Source: Paenibacillus sp. FSL R5-0912
GTDB taxonomy: Bacteria > Bacillota > Bacilli > Paenibacillales > Paenibacillaceae
Assembly: GCF_000758605.1 (NCBI RefSeq)
Contig: NZ_CP009282.1
Coordinates: 1,426,001-1,490,000 of the forward strand
Length of the DNA stretch: 64,000 nucleotides
Direction of reading: 5' to 3'
This document shows positions 9,898 through 19,331 of this stretch, one piece after another. The notes beneath the pieces are model-generated. The model saw only the letters and a list, made by a program, of their open reading frames with translations, did no database searches and had not been told where the DNA came from. Each line of letters starts with the position of its first letter. The stretch's first letter is position 1. The position numbers and the translations under genes are program-made.

Positions 9898-10002
9898 ATG
9901 ATCGAAGTGTTGATACCTGACGAACATCTGCAGCTGGAGCAGGAGGAGCTGTTCGGGATGATGACCCGAGAATGGCTGACCAGAGTAAACCGCGCCAGTT
10001 AA
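9898..10002 (+). CDS. Possible 34-residue protein
   Basis: This short frame encodes a compact acidic and amphipathic peptide that begins MIEVLIPDEHLQLEQEEL and ends in TREWLTRVNRAS. A GTG at 9889 would add three residues. It stops 4 bp before the convergent GNAT gene ends, so it occupies exactly the free gap. A GGAGG lies about 35 bases upstream, too far to serve this start, so translation is uncertain. It is not recognised as a family; it could be a real small protein or a fragment. Confidence 0.3.
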   Translation: MIEVLIPDEHLQLEQEELFGMMTREWLTRVNRAS

Positions 10003-10006
10003 GGGC

Positions 10007-10480
10007 TCATTCCGCGGTAATCCGCTCATATTCCCAGATGCTCTCATTGTTCTCAATGTCCTGAATTTCTCCAGTCCGGACGAATCCGTGCTTCTGATAG
10101 AAGTAATGATTCCGGACTGCCCAGGAAGGTGTATCCAGTGTCCATTTCTTCGCCGCAGGATAGCTTGCATACAGGAAATGAAATGCCTCATGCCCGAGAC
10201 CCTGATTCTGATACAGCGGATCGATGAAGATCCGGCCCAAATGGCACTCCTCTTCACTTACCGGGATGATAATCATTCCGCCGATAATCTGGCTGCCTTT
10301 CAGGAATTTATAATAATGGCTCTTGTTCATCTGCTCTGCCTGCCAGGTCACGGAATCGTAGCCGGGAGGCCCGTCTTCTTCTTTGTTCTGATAACGCCGT
10401 GCATCTTCATCGAATGTTCTTTTCTGTACATCAGCCAATGCTGAAGAATCTTGCGGTTGGGCTAATTCAATGGATAGCAT
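10007..10480 (-). CDS. GNAT family N-acetyltransferase
   Basis: A 157-residue single-domain GNAT. The acetyl-CoA-binding region is RIFIDPLYQNQGLGHEAFHFL (near residues 89-109), where Q-N-Q-G-L-G stands for the usual Q/RxxGxG/A loop. It is followed by the C-terminal HYFYQKHGFVRTGE motif typical of the fold. The acceptor substrate cannot be told from sequence. AGGAGG lies 8 bases before the ATG. It is a single-gene unit. Confidence 0.85.
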   Translation of the reverse strand: MLSIELAQPQDSSALADVQKRTFDEDARRYQNKEEDGPPGYDSVTWQAEQMNKSHYYKFLKGSQIIGGMIIIPVSEEECHLGRIFIDPLYQNQGLGHEAFHFLYASYPAAKKWTLDTPSWAVRNHYFYQKHGFVRTGEIQDIENNESIWEYERITAE

Positions 10481-10601
10481 TTCATATTCCTCCTAAGGGA
10501 TGTGTAATTGTACCGCCGGGCTTTATTCTATGCAGTTGTAGAGAATTCTGCCGTTATATTGGTTACAGTATCCTAATTAGAGTTCTATGCATAATGCTGC
10601 A

Positions 10602-10633
10602 CAAGAAAAGACGCAGCCTGTGATCCGGCTGCG
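10602..10633 (-). terminator. Terminator of the hydroxyisobutyrate-dehydrogenase-like gene
   Basis: On the reverse strand a CGCAGCC-type 7-bp stem is followed by TCTTTTCTT. Confidence 0.7.
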
Positions 10634-10651
10634 CCTGAAGTGGGAAGTCTG

Positions 10652-11554
10652 TTATTCCTTGCCGGTTGCGCCGCCGATCTTCTGGCCGATCCAGTCTTCG
10701 TAAGATTTCACCACAGCAGACAGGTCCTCATCCCCGTAGCCGTGATTGAAGCCCGCCTGGAACATACTTTTGGCGACACCAAGCATAGGGGAAGGTACGC
10801 CGGTGGAATCGCTGAGCGAGGATGCCAGCTTGAGATCCTTGAGCATCAGGGCAAGGGAGAACTGGTTGCTGAAATCATTATCAATAATCTTCTGTCCCTT
10901 CAGCTCAGCCTGCTTGCTACCTGCCGATCCGTTCTTCACCAGCTCGAGGAACTTATCTGCGGGAACACCTGATTTCACGGCAATGGAGAAGCCTTCGGCG
11001 AGTGCGACATTATGAATGCCGACCATGGCATTGTGAGCGAGCTTGGCTACGGCACCGCTGCCGTTAGCACCCATATGCAGCAGCAGTCTGCCCATGGAGT
11101 CGAAGATATCACGGTGCTCTTCAATCACAGCGGCGCTGCCGCCAACCATGAAGACCAGTGTGCCTTCGATAGCCGCAGGTTTGCTGCCAGTTACCGGAGC
11201 ATCGAGGAAGCTTCCGCCCCGTTCTTCCACGGCTGCGGCAATTTCCTTCGCAAGCCCGGGCGAGATGGTGCTGGAATCCACAACGGTGGTTCCCGGTTGA
11301 AGGGTAGCCAGAATACCGTTATCACCGTAGAATACTTCCCGGATCGAATCATCATTACTGATCATGGTGATAATAACATTCTTGCCTTCAGCCGCAGCCT
11401 GCGGAGTTGCGGCAACCTTCGCGCCTTCCTGCTCCAGAGGTCTGCATTTCTCTGCTGTGCGGTTGTACACCGTAACCTCAAAGCCGCTGCGCAGCAGGTT
11501 AGACGCCATAGGCGCTCCCATCGTTCCGAGTCCGATAAAGCCGATCTGTTTCAT
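10652..11554 (-). CDS. NAD(P)-dependent beta-hydroxyacid dehydrogenase (3-hydroxyisobutyrate dehydrogenase family)
   Basis: A 300-residue protein with an N-terminal Rossmann fold (IGFIGLGTMGAPMASNLL, residues 4-21). The family substrate motif DAPVTGSKPAAIEGTLVFMVGG lies near 120-140, and the catalytic Lys sits in GSGAVAKLAHNAM. Members oxidise or reduce 3-hydroxyisobutyrate, tartronate semialdehyde, succinic semialdehyde or similar small beta-hydroxyacids; which one applies here cannot be decided. The internal ATG at 11554 follows AAAGGTGG at good spacing and places the Rossmann motif at the N-terminus as usual. Monocistronic with its own terminator. Confidence 0.9.
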   Translation of the reverse strand: MKQIGFIGLGTMGAPMASNLLRSGFEVTVYNRTAEKCRPLEQEGAKVAATPQAAAEGKNVIITMISNDDSIREVFYGDNGILATLQPGTTVVDSSTISPGLAKEIAAAVEERGGSFLDAPVTGSKPAAIEGTLVFMVGGSAAVIEEHRDIFDSMGRLLLHMGANGSGAVAKLAHNAMVGIHNVALAEGFSIAVKSGVPADKFLELVKNGSAGSKQAELKGQKIIDNDFSNQFSLALMLKDLKLASSLSDSTGVPSPMLGVAKSMFQAGFNHGYGDEDLSAVVKSYEDWIGQKIGGATGKE

Positions 11555-11723
11555 TTCATTTCCACCTTTGCTCTTTGAGATCATAATATAGAAACTAAGT
11601 TTGTCTACATTCTATCAGATGGTCCTGGCATGTTCCACAGACAGGTTTCCGGTTCCGGACAGCAAGCGCTTCCATGAAACTTTCATAAACATGGTTCCAA
11701 AGCCGGGGATATGCCTTAAGACC

Positions 11724-11752
11724 TTGCCAGTCAAGGCAAATTAAAGTATCCT
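11724..11752 (+). promoter_or_regulatory. Candidate sigma-A promoter for pgi
   Basis: TTGCCA (11724-11729), 17 bp, TATCCT (11747-11752), about 65 bp before the pgi start. Confidence 0.4.
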
Positions 11753-11816
11753 AGATAATAATGTTGCAACAAACGGTGTCAAATCTAAAGAGATAAACAG
11801 GAGGCTACCATTACCG

Positions 11817-13172
11817 ATGTCCAAGAAGATTAATTTTGACTACACCAAAGCCCTTTCCTTCTTCAGCCAGACTGAGATTGACTATTTCGCCGCTCCGGTG
11901 AAACTGGCCCACGAACAGCTGCATAACAAGAGCGGAGCAGGCTCCGATTACCTGGGCTGGATTGATCTCCCTACAGCGTACGACAAAGATGAATTCGCCC
12001 GTATTCAGCAGGCTGCCAAGAAAATTCAAAGTGATTCCGATGTACTGATCGTTATCGGTATCGGCGGTTCTTACCTGGGAGCACGCGCAGCTATTGAGGC
12101 GCTTTCTCATTCGTTCTACAATAACCTGTCCAAGGATAAGCGCAAGACTCCGGAAGTTTATTTTGCCGGCAACAACATCAGCTCCACCTACATCACGCAT
12201 TTGCTTGATCTGGTAGAAGGCAAAGACTTCTCCGTGAACGTAATTTCCAAATCCGGTACGACTACTGAACCGGCGATTGCCTTCCGTATCTTCCGTGCAG
12301 CACTAGAGAAGAAATACGGCAAGGAAGAAGCACGCAAACGTATCTACGCAACTACAGACAAGGAGAAGGGCGCACTCAAGAAGCTGGCTAATGAAGAAGG
12401 CTACGAGTCGTTCATTATTCCTGATGATGTTGGCGGACGTTATTCCGTACTGACACCAGTTGGCCTTCTGCCAATCGCTGTAGCCGGAATCAACATTGAA
12501 GAAATGATGCAAGGGGCCGCAGCTGCAGCGGATGAGTTCAACAATCCGGATGTAGCTACGAACCAGAGCTATCAATATGCGGCAGTGCGTAACGCACTTT
12601 ACCGCAAAGGCAAGACTACAGAAATCCTCGTGAACTACGAGCCGTCCCTGCACTTTGTATCTGAATGGTGGAAGCAGCTCTACGGCGAAAGCGAAGGCAA
12701 GGATTACAAAGGAATCTATCCTTCCTCCGTTGACTTCTCTACAGACCTGCACTCCATGGGTCAATTCATTCAGGAGGGTAACCGCAATATCTTTGAAACG
12801 GTTATCCAGGTAGAACAGGTACAGCACCATGTATCGATCGAGTCTGATCCGGATGATCTGGACGGACTGAACTTCCTGACAGGCAAGACAATGGACTTCG
12901 TGAATAAGAAGGCCTTCCAGGGAACCATGCTGGCGCACACAGACGGCCAAGTGCCGAACCTGATCGTCACTATTCCTGACCAGACTCCTTATACTTTCGG
13001 CTATCTGGTCTACTTCTTCGAGAAAGCCTGCGGCATCAGCGGATACCTGCTGGGTGTGAATCCGTTCGATCAGCCGGGCGTTGAGGCTTACAAGAAGAAT
13101 ATGTTCGCATTGCTGGGTAAACCGGGCTATGAGAAAGAAAAGGCAGAGCTGGAAGCCAGACTAACTGAGTAG
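11817..13172 (+). CDS. pgi: Glucose-6-phosphate isomerase
   Basis: A 451-residue cytoplasmic isomerase of the short Gram-positive type, interconverting glucose 6-phosphate and fructose 6-phosphate. Visible family motifs are [16 protein letters not shown] (phosphosugar site, near residue 80), [16 protein letters not shown], the [17 protein letters not shown] signature and [15 protein letters not shown] near the C-terminus. The ATG at 11817 has an AGGAGG site about 12 bases upstream, slightly long spacing. It is a single gene, with a hairpin about 45 bp after the stop. Confidence 0.97.
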   Translation: MSKKINFDYTKALSFFSQTEIDYFAAPVKLAHEQLHNKSGAGSDYLGWIDLPTAYDKDEFARIQQAAKKIQSDSDVLIVIGIGGSYLGARAAIEALSHSFYNNLSKDKRKTPEVYFAGNNISSTYITHLLDLVEGKDFSVNVISKSGTTTEPAIAFRIFRAALEKKYGKEEARKRIYATTDKEKGALKKLANEEGYESFIIPDDVGGRYSVLTPVGLLPIAVAGINIEEMMQGAAAAADEFNNPDVATNQSYQYAAVRNALYRKGKTTEILVNYEPSLHFVSEWWKQLYGESEGKDYKGIYPSSVDFSTDLHSMGQFIQEGNRNIFETVIQVEQVQHHVSIESDPDDLDGLNFLTGKTMDFVNKKAFQGTMLAHTDGQVPNLIVTIPDQTPYTFGYLVYFFEKACGISGYLLGVNPFDQPGVEAYKKNMFALLGKPGYEKEKAELEARLTE

Positions 13173-13217
13173 TTCACAACATAAATACGGATCATTCATA
13201 CTAAGGTAAGTCATCAG

Positions 13218-13258
13218 GGAGCAGTCCATAGGTAACCATTACCTGGGCTGCTCCTAAT
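13218..13258 (+). terminator. Hairpin after pgi
   Basis: A long two-part stem: GGAGCAG...CTGCTCC outside and GGTAA/TTACC inside. The run that follows is only AT-rich (TAATATATAT), so terminator efficiency is uncertain. Confidence 0.6.
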
Positions 13259-13300
13259 ATATATCAAGTTATCATATGTAGATTAAGGAATGGACAACAA

Positions 13301-13933
13301 ATGCTGGAACAATACAGGACGGTACGTGCTTCCGGTTCACGGGAAGTCGTAATCCGTAAATCACGTTTCATCGGACATGTAATGCCGGTGGAGAGCGAAG
13401 AAGAAGCGATGCAATTCATTGATGACATCAAGAAGCAGCACTGGAACGCTACACATAACTGTTCTGCTTATATGATTGGTGAGAGGGATGAGATCCAAAG
13501 ACAGTCGGATGACGGTGAACCGAGTGGAACGGCCGGGAAGCCGATTTTGGAAGTAATCCGCAGCCAAAAGGTTAAAAATGTCGCTATTGTAGTTACCCGT
13601 TATTTCGGAGGCATTATGCTGGGAGCAGGCGGACTGATTCGGGCCTATACAGACGGTGCAGTGCTGGCACTTGAAGCCGGAGAGGTGATCACCCGTGTGC
13701 TGAGGCGGGAGGTGTTCGTGGAAATCGAATACACCTGGCTGGGCAAGGTGGAGAACGCGCTGCGGGGCAGAGGCATCCAGACTGGTGAAACTTTATTTAC
13801 GGATAAAGTTACGCTGCTATGTCTTCCGCGCAATGATGAAGGTGACGCATTTATCGCATGGATAACCGATCTTACCGGGGCGCAAGCCCAGGTTACGGAA
13901 GGGCGGCGGCTTTACTACAGCGAAGGGGAATAA
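13301..13933 (+). CDS. yigZ: YigZ/IMPACT family protein (UPF0029)
   Basis: A 210-residue protein with the N-terminal UPF0029 domain: SRFIGHVMPVESEEEA, then the HNCSAYMIG and SDDGEPSGTAGKPILEVI signatures. The next stretch, VTRYFGGIMLGAGGLIRAYTDG, is diagnostic of YigZ/IMPACT. The C-terminal half is the DUF1949 ferredoxin-like domain. Its precise biochemical role is not settled; eukaryotic IMPACT binds translation regulator GCN1. Only 4 bases separate its stop from the TetR-type regulator gene, suggesting co-transcription. Confidence 0.92.
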   Translation: MLEQYRTVRASGSREVVIRKSRFIGHVMPVESEEEAMQFIDDIKKQHWNATHNCSAYMIGERDEIQRQSDDGEPSGTAGKPILEVIRSQKVKNVAIVVTRYFGGIMLGAGGLIRAYTDGAVLALEAGEVITRVLRREVFVEIEYTWLGKVENALRGRGIQTGETLFTDKVTLLCLPRNDEGDAFIAWITDLTGAQAQVTEGRRLYYSEGE

Positions 13934-13937
13934 ATTT

Positions 13938-14519
13938 ATGGCAAGAAGAGCAGTGGAGCAGGAATTGTCGAGGGAGAGGATACTGGAGGCGGCGAGGCAT
14001 CTTTTTATAACCAAAGGGTACCGGGCCATTTCGATGCGCAGCATCGGCCAGCATCTGGGTTATAGTCACGGTTCTCTCTATTATCACTTCAAAGAGAAAG
14101 CTGAATTATTCTACGCAATCGTAGTCGAGGATTTCAATCATGTGGCTACACTGCTGAATCAGGCAATGAGCATGCCCCCTGAAGAGGGAATGACCCGTGT
14201 TGAACAGCTGATCATGGAGTTCATCCGTTTCGGGCTGGATCATCCGTACCAGTATGAGATCATGTTCATGATCCGCGATGAAGAGCTGCTTGCCTATTGT
14301 AGAGCAGAACAGGGCCGATGTTTCGAGTTGTTTGCAGGTATTGTCCGCCGTCATATGAAGGAAGAGGGATATGTCTCGGAAGACTGGCAAAGTGTACCGC
14401 TGACGCTGTTCTTGTCTGCTCACGGATTTATCTCCTATTATATTCAAGATAAGGTGCTGTTCGAAGATGTGAAGCAAGCCGCACTTACGCATGTCAAAGT
14501 ACTAAGCCGCAGTTTATAA
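13938..14519 (+). CDS. TetR/AcrR family transcriptional regulator
   Basis: A 193-residue repressor-type protein. The N-terminal helix-turn-helix reads RILEAARHLFITKGYRAISMRSIGQHLGYSHGSLYYHFKEKAELFYAI (residues 15-62), the classical TetR DNA-binding unit. The C-terminal ligand domain is divergent, so the effector and target are unknown. AGGGGAATAAATTT precedes the ATG. It directly follows yigZ; no transporter or enzyme target is adjacent on the same strand, but yjbQ is convergent. Confidence 0.9.
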   Translation: MARRAVEQELSRERILEAARHLFITKGYRAISMRSIGQHLGYSHGSLYYHFKEKAELFYAIVVEDFNHVATLLNQAMSMPPEEGMTRVEQLIMEFIRFGLDHPYQYEIMFMIRDEELLAYCRAEQGRCFELFAGIVRRHMKEEGYVSEDWQSVPLTLFLSAHGFISYYIQDKVLFEDVKQAALTHVKVLSRSL

Positions 14520-14612
14520 TAACTGTTTTTTTTAACAATCCGTACTTTAGAGCGTTGCATTGGTATAACATTGATTGGCGAAAGTGTTATAGAAGCTATA
14601 AATAATATAGTG

Positions 14613-14647
14613 AGCAGCTCCGCAGGAACCGGCGAAGCTGCTTTTCT
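14613..14647 (+). terminator. Intrinsic terminator after the TetR gene
   Basis: AGCAGCT (14613-14619) pairs with AGCTGCT (14636-14642), with an inner CGC/GCG, followed by TTTTCT. Confidence 0.75.
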
Positions 14648-14667
14648 ATAAGCATCATAAGACTGGA

Positions 14668-15069
14668 CTAACCCCCGATGATTTTCAGATAACATTGCCG
14701 GTGTCTTGGACCATCGAACTCACAGAAATAGATCCCCTGCCAGCGGCCCAGCAGCAATGCTCCGTCGTGAATGATAATGGTTTGGGAAGGGCCTGCTGTG
14801 ATTGACTTCAGATGGGAAGCGGTATTACCCTCGGCGTGGCGGTATTTCGGATGTTCCCACGGATAGACTTCATCCAGACGCATCAGCACATCATGTTTCA
14901 CATCCGGGTCGGCGTTCTCGTTAATCGCAATCCCCGCGGTGGTGTGCGGACAATACACTACAATAATTCCGCTTCGCACTGCGCTTTTCTTCACATAAGA
15001 CTGGACCTCGCGGGTGATATCCCGTAACTCATCCCGTTTGCTGGTACTGATCTCCATAGTATGAAGCAT
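14668..15069 (-). CDS. yjbQ: YjbQ family protein (UPF0047)
   Basis: A 133-residue single-domain protein with family signatures VYCPHTTAGIAINENADPDV, HAEGNTASHLKSITAGPSQTI and LLLGRWQGIYFCEFDGPRHR. Some members complement thiamin phosphate synthase mutants, but the physiological role is unclear. The start at 15069 follows GAGGGGAG with 8-base spacing; the longer in-frame extension to 15153 does not resemble the family. Confidence 0.92.
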   Translation of the reverse strand: MLHTMEISTSKRDELRDITREVQSYVKKSAVRSGIIVVYCPHTTAGIAINENADPDVKHDVLMRLDEVYPWEHPKYRHAEGNTASHLKSITAGPSQTIIIHDGALLLGRWQGIYFCEFDGPRHRQCYLKIIGG

Positions 15070-15264
15070 AATAAACTCCCCTCTCTTACATAGGCAAAAT
15101 GATTGATATATATACTTTAACCCAAAAGCTACGAAAGTAATTGACGGCAGCAACCGGTGTTTGGTAAAGTAGTGATAACTTTAAACCAAGTATATTAATA
15201 GGAATAATTACAGCTTTAAAGACGAGTATACCGACCGGATAGCCGGAGGTGGGAGGCTTAACCA

Positions 15265-16080
15265 TTGAATTCGTTAATTAGACACAAAGGCTGGACCTGG
15301 GGATTCCGTACAACTATTTTACTTTATTTTGTAGTGCTGATCGTGCTGCCAATACTCGGTGTCTATTACAATTCATTCTCGCTCGGTATTGGCAGTTTTG
15401 TCGAGAGTATTATGGATCCGATTGCCTGGAAGTCGGTCATATTAACGCTTAAGCTGGCGGTGATCGCCACACTCATTAACGTGCTGCTGGGGACGATGAT
15501 TGCCTGGGTACTTATACGCTATAAATTTCCCGGTAAAGCGCTGCTGAACAGTCTCGTTGATCTCCCGTTTGCTCTGCCTACTGCCGTAGGAGGCCTAATG
15601 ATTCTGCTGCTGTTGGGTCCGGGAAGCCTGATCGGCGGTTTGGCGGAGTCACTGGGGTTCGAGATTGTTTTTCACCAGCCGGCGATTGTGATTGCCATGG
15701 TCTTCGTCACTTTTCCCTTCGTGATCCGGGCGGTGCAGCCGCTGCTGGAGGAGCTGGACGCTTCTGAAGAAGAGGCGGCGTATACGATGGGGGCTAAGTC
15801 TAGCCGGGTGTTCCTGCAGGTCATTCTGCCGTCGATGACACCGGGTATGATTGGCGGCGGGATGCTGGCCTTCTCCCGGGCACTCGCTGAATTCGGAGCA
15901 GTTGTGCTGGTGGCGGGCAATATTCCTGGTCGGACGCTGGTGTCTTCGGTATTTATTTTCGGCGAAGTTGAGAGTGATAATCCGGTGGGGGCCGCAGCGG
16001 TCTCGATCATTCTCCTGACCTTGTCCTTTCTGATTCTCTGGCTGATTAGTCTGCTGCAGATGCGGGGGAGAAGATCATGA
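15265..16080 (+). CDS. cysT: Sulfate ABC transporter permease CysT
   Basis: A 271-residue inner-membrane permease with six predicted transmembrane segments. The cytoplasmic EEAAYTMGAKSSRVFLQVILPSMTPG loop (near residues 170-196) docks on the ATPase. LPFALPTAVGGLMILLLLGPGS and REFGAVVLVAGN-like motifs place it in the sulfate/thiosulfate family. The start is a TTG 8 bases after GGGAGG; no ATG in frame is better placed. First gene of cysT-cysW-cysA-sulfate-binding protein, overlapping cysW by four bases (ATGA). Confidence 0.92.
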   Translation: MNSLIRHKGWTWGFRTTILLYFVVLIVLPILGVYYNSFSLGIGSFVESIMDPIAWKSVILTLKLAVIATLINVLLGTMIAWVLIRYKFPGKALLNSLVDLPFALPTAVGGLMILLLLGPGSLIGGLAESLGFEIVFHQPAIVIAMVFVTFPFVIRAVQPLLEELDASEEEAAYTMGAKSSRVFLQVILPSMTPGMIGGGMLAFSRALAEFGAVVLVAGNIPGRTLVSSVFIFGEVESDNPVGAAAVSIILLTLSFLILWLISLLQMRGRRS

Positions 16081-16874
16081 GAAGACTCTGGATTATACTG
16101 ACGTATCTCGTATTCTTCCTGCTGATTGCCGCGCCGCTGGGTAAAATGACAATCGGTGCCTTCAGCGAAGGCTGGGGCGGCTTCTGGAATGCCCTGACCC
16201 GCCCGGAGGCACTGCACGCGCTGATGATGACGGGGTTCGTGGTGGTCGTAGTAACGCTGTTGAATACGCTGTTTGGCATCATGATGGCCTTGTATCTGGT
16301 ACGTGCAAATTGGCTGGGACGGCGCCTGAAAAGCCTGCTGAACAGCATCGTTGACCTGCCATATGCGGTATCGCCGGTGATCGGCGGTCTGATGATCGTT
16401 CTGCTGCTGGGTCCGGACAGTGCGCTGGGAGCGCTGTTTGAACAAATCGGAGTGAAGATCGTGTATGCTTTTCCCGGAATGGTGATTGCCACATTGTTCG
16501 TGACCTTCCCCCTGATGGTGCGTGAGGTGATGCCGGTGCTGCAGGAGATTGGCTCCCAGCAGGAGGAAGCGGCTTCGACGCTTGGTGCGTATGGCTGGAC
16601 GACCTTCTGGAAAGTTACCTGGCCTTCGATCCGTTGGGCAGTGATCTATGGGGTGATTCTGACGGTGGCCCGTTCGCTTGGTGAATTCGGTGCGGTGCTC
16701 GTTGTGTCCGGCAACATTATGAACAAAACGCAGACTGCGACCACGCTCGTCTATCAGGATGTCGAGAATTTCAATGTTACGGCTGCAGGCGGTATAGCGC
16801 TGGTGCTGGCCGCATTCTCCGCAGGTCTGCTGCTGTTGATGGAATGGAGCAAGAGAAGAAAGGGTGTGCACTAG
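16077..16874 (+). CDS. cysW: Sulfate ABC transporter permease CysW
   Basis: A 265-residue membrane permease, partner of CysT. It has six hydrophobic segments, a QQEEAASTLGAYGWTTFWKVTWPSI coupling loop (near residues 160-184) and a characteristic ARSLGEFGAVLVVSGN segment. Its ATG overlaps the cysT stop, and its stop lies 2 bases before the preferred cysA start, so translation is probably coupled. Confidence 0.92.
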   Translation: MRRLWIILTYLVFFLLIAAPLGKMTIGAFSEGWGGFWNALTRPEALHALMMTGFVVVVVTLLNTLFGIMMALYLVRANWLGRRLKSLLNSIVDLPYAVSPVIGGLMIVLLLGPDSALGALFEQIGVKIVYAFPGMVIATLFVTFPLMVREVMPVLQEIGSQQEEAASTLGAYGWTTFWKVTWPSIRWAVIYGVILTVARSLGEFGAVLVVSGNIMNKTQTATTLVYQDVENFNVTAAGGIALVLAAFSAGLLLLMEWSKRRKGVH

Positions 16875-16876
16875 TT

Positions 16877-17941
16877 ATGCATGTAGAGGTCCGGGGACTG
16901 AATAAGCATTTTGGAGATTTCCATGCCGTGAAGGACGTCAATTTCGGGATTACCAAAGGTCATCTGATCGGACTGCTCGGCCCGAGCGGAGGCGGCAAAA
17001 CCTCCATCCTGCGCATGCTGGCCGGCCTTGAGACACCGGACAGCGGGGAGATTATTTTCCACGGCAAAACTGTGAATAACCTGCCGCCCCAGGAGCGTGA
17101 GATCGGCTTCGTGTTCCAGAACTATGCACTGTTCAAGCACATGACGGTGTTTGAGAATATTGCTTTCGGGCTGAAGGTCAAAAAAACTTCGAAAGATACC
17201 ATCCGTGACCGCGTGGCCGAGCTGGTGGAGCTTACCGGGCTGAAGGGCTTCGAGAAGCGGTATCCGCATCAGCTGTCCGGCGGTCAGCGCCAGCGTGTGG
17301 CTTTTGCCCGGGCGCTCGCGCCTGAGCCGCAGCTGCTGCTGCTGGATGAGCCGTTCGCGGCGATTGATGCCAAGATCCGCCAAGAGCTGCGTTCCTGGCT
17401 GCGGGAGCTGATTGAACGTGTCGGTATAACCTCGATCTTCGTTACCCATGACCAGGATGAAGCGATTGAGGTGGCGGATGAGATTATGATCATCAACCAG
17501 GGCCGCCTGGAGCAAAAGGGTACGCCGTGGGATATCTACAAGGAGCCGAAGACACCGTTCGTGGCGACCTTTATCGGGGAATCGACGCTGATCGAAAGTG
17601 CTTCCGAGCTGAAGGGCTTCAAAGGGGCAGGCGGCGGAAAATTGACCAAGGCGCTGATCCGTCCCGAGTATATCGAGGTGGGCCATCTGCATGAATTCAA
17701 AATGGCTTCGGCCACCGAGCAGGGCATTGTGAAGCATCTGCATTTCCGCGGCAGCGAGTGGCTGGTGGAGGTTGAGGTGAACGGACATAAGCTGGTAACG
17801 TACCGGTCACTGGAGAAGGAGACGCTGATTCCCGGTCAGCAAATTTCTGTGCTTGTGCACCGCGCCTACCTGTTTAATGATGAGCGGAGCTGGATTCAGG
17901 AGAACGGGCTGAAGGAAGACCCGATGCCTGTATTTATTTAA
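16877..17941 (+). CDS. cysA: Sulfate ABC transporter ATP-binding protein CysA
   Basis: A 354-residue ATPase energising CysTW. Walker A is GPSGGGKTSILRM, the signature is LSGGQRQRVAFARAL, Walker B is LLLLDEPFAAIDA, and the switch His is in VTHDQDEAIEVAD. The C-terminal ~100 residues form the regulatory TOBE-like domain (ALIRPEYIEVG). The start chosen is the ATG at 16877 because the protein then opens with MHVEVRGLNKHFG as in homologues; upstream in-frame codons lie within cysW. Confidence 0.93.
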   Translation: MHVEVRGLNKHFGDFHAVKDVNFGITKGHLIGLLGPSGGGKTSILRMLAGLETPDSGEIIFHGKTVNNLPPQEREIGFVFQNYALFKHMTVFENIAFGLKVKKTSKDTIRDRVAELVELTGLKGFEKRYPHQLSGGQRQRVAFARALAPEPQLLLLDEPFAAIDAKIRQELRSWLRELIERVGITSIFVTHDQDEAIEVADEIMIINQGRLEQKGTPWDIYKEPKTPFVATFIGESTLIESASELKGFKGAGGGKLTKALIRPEYIEVGHLHEFKMASATEQGIVKHLHFRGSEWLVEVEVNGHKLVTYRSLEKETLIPGQQISVLVHRAYLFNDERSWIQENGLKEDPMPVFI

Positions 17942-17994
17942 TAAATATAACCCGTATGTAATTAAAAATATAAGATGTGGGATGTGTCGCCGGT

Positions 17995-19059
17995 ATGAGG
18001 CTTTTCAGAAGGAGCAGACAACTGCACGGCTGGCTGGCTGCCTTAATGCTGGCGGTGCTCACACTGACCGCCGCCGGCTGCGGAAATGAGCAGGAAGGTT
18101 CAACTGCTGCTGCGCAGCAGGGGGACTTGACCCTGGTGGTCGGTGCGTACAGCGTAGCGAAGGATGCGATGGGTGAAATTCTGCCCTTGTTCGCGGAGGA
18201 ATGGCAGGCCAAGACCGGCCAAAAAATTGTATTCCAGGAGTCCTATGAGGCTTCCGGAACCCAGGCGCGGGCGATTGCCGGCGGATTCGAGGCGGATGTC
18301 ACTCTGCTGGCGATGGAAGGCGATGTTGAGAAGCTGGTCAAAGCGGGCCTAGTGGAGAAGAGCTGGAAGGGACGCGGCGAGGCCGGAATGGTCACACGTT
18401 CGGTTGTGGCCCTGGGTACACGGGAAGGCAACCCTAAGGGCATTCATGATTTTGCCGATCTGGCGAAGCCGGGCGTGAAAGTGCTCTATCCGAATCCGAA
18501 GACCTCCGGCGGTGCGCAGTGGGACATCAATGCGATCTATGGGGCGGGTCTGAAGCTGTCTGAGGAGCAGGAGGGAGCGAAAGACCCTGCTGCCGCGAAA
18601 GCTTTTCTCGAGAGCATACACGCTAACGTAGAATCTCTGGATAAAAGCGGACGCGCTTCGATGGCGGCCTTCGAATACGGGGTAGGCGATGTAATCGTCA
18701 CTTATGAGAATGAGCTGCTGGCGCGGATAGCCCAAGGGGTAAAGTATGAGGTGATCATCCCGCAGAATACAATCCTGATCGAGAACCCCGCTGCAGTGGT
18801 GGACAAATATGCGGATGAGCATGGCACCCGAGAGGCGTCAGAGGCACTGGTGGATTATCTGACCACACCGGAGGCACAGGAGGTCTTCGCCAAATTCGGC
18901 TTCCGTCCGGTGAACGAGCAGGTCTATGCGGAGCATGAGAGCCAGTATCCGGTTCCTGCGGGACTGTTCGACATTAACTATCTTGGCGGCTGGAATGAAG
19001 TCCGTACAACCTTGTATTCTAAACGCGGGATCTGGTATCAGGTGCTGGCGGGGATTTAG
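17995..19059 (+). CDS. sbp: Sulfate-binding lipoprotein
   Basis: A 354-residue extracytoplasmic substrate-binding protein. The signal peptide has a basic start (MRLFRRSRQ), a hydrophobic core and a lipobox LTAAGC, so the mature protein is lipid-anchored at the outer membrane face. The body carries sulfate-family motifs: VGAYSVAKDAMGEILP, ESYEASGTQARAI, LYPNPKTSGGAQWDINAIYGAG and GVGDVIVTYENEL. The ATG at 17995 is preferred over a GTG at 17977, though neither has a strong ribosome site. Last gene of the sulfate importer operon; a terminator lies about 110 bp on. Confidence 0.9.
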   Translation: MRLFRRSRQLHGWLAALMLAVLTLTAAGCGNEQEGSTAAAQQGDLTLVVGAYSVAKDAMGEILPLFAEEWQAKTGQKIVFQESYEASGTQARAIAGGFEADVTLLAMEGDVEKLVKAGLVEKSWKGRGEAGMVTRSVVALGTREGNPKGIHDFADLAKPGVKVLYPNPKTSGGAQWDINAIYGAGLKLSEEQEGAKDPAAAKAFLESIHANVESLDKSGRASMAAFEYGVGDVIVTYENELLARIAQGVKYEVIIPQNTILIENPAAVVDKYADEHGTREASEALVDYLTTPEAQEVFAKFGFRPVNEQVYAEHESQYPVPAGLFDINYLGGWNEVRTTLYSKRGIWYQVLAGI

Positions 19060-19169
19060 GCGGAGAAAAAGGGATGGTAATAGAAGGTCAGACAAGGATG
19101 GATACTGATGTAGACTGAAGGAGATCGGGAGCCGGTGATTCCGCATACTGTGAAGTCTGAGTGACTAGG

Positions 19170-19214
19170 AGAGCTGTTCTGCGGCCGTTATGCGGTGCAG
19201 GACGGCTCTTTGTC
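19170..19214 (+). terminator. Terminator of the sulfate operon
   Basis: AGAGC (19170-19174) and a GTTCTGC/GCAGGAC extension pair with GCTCT (19205-19209) through G-T wobbles, followed by TTTGT. Confidence 0.6.
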
Positions 19215-19331
19215 TGTCCACGTGTTACGGGCGGAGGGGAAGTAAGAAGCGGGATGCAAGATGCAAAGCGGAGCCTGCTGTTTTATAATAAACAGGTTGA
19301 TACATTGTGTAATGTGAGGGAGGGCTGGCTT

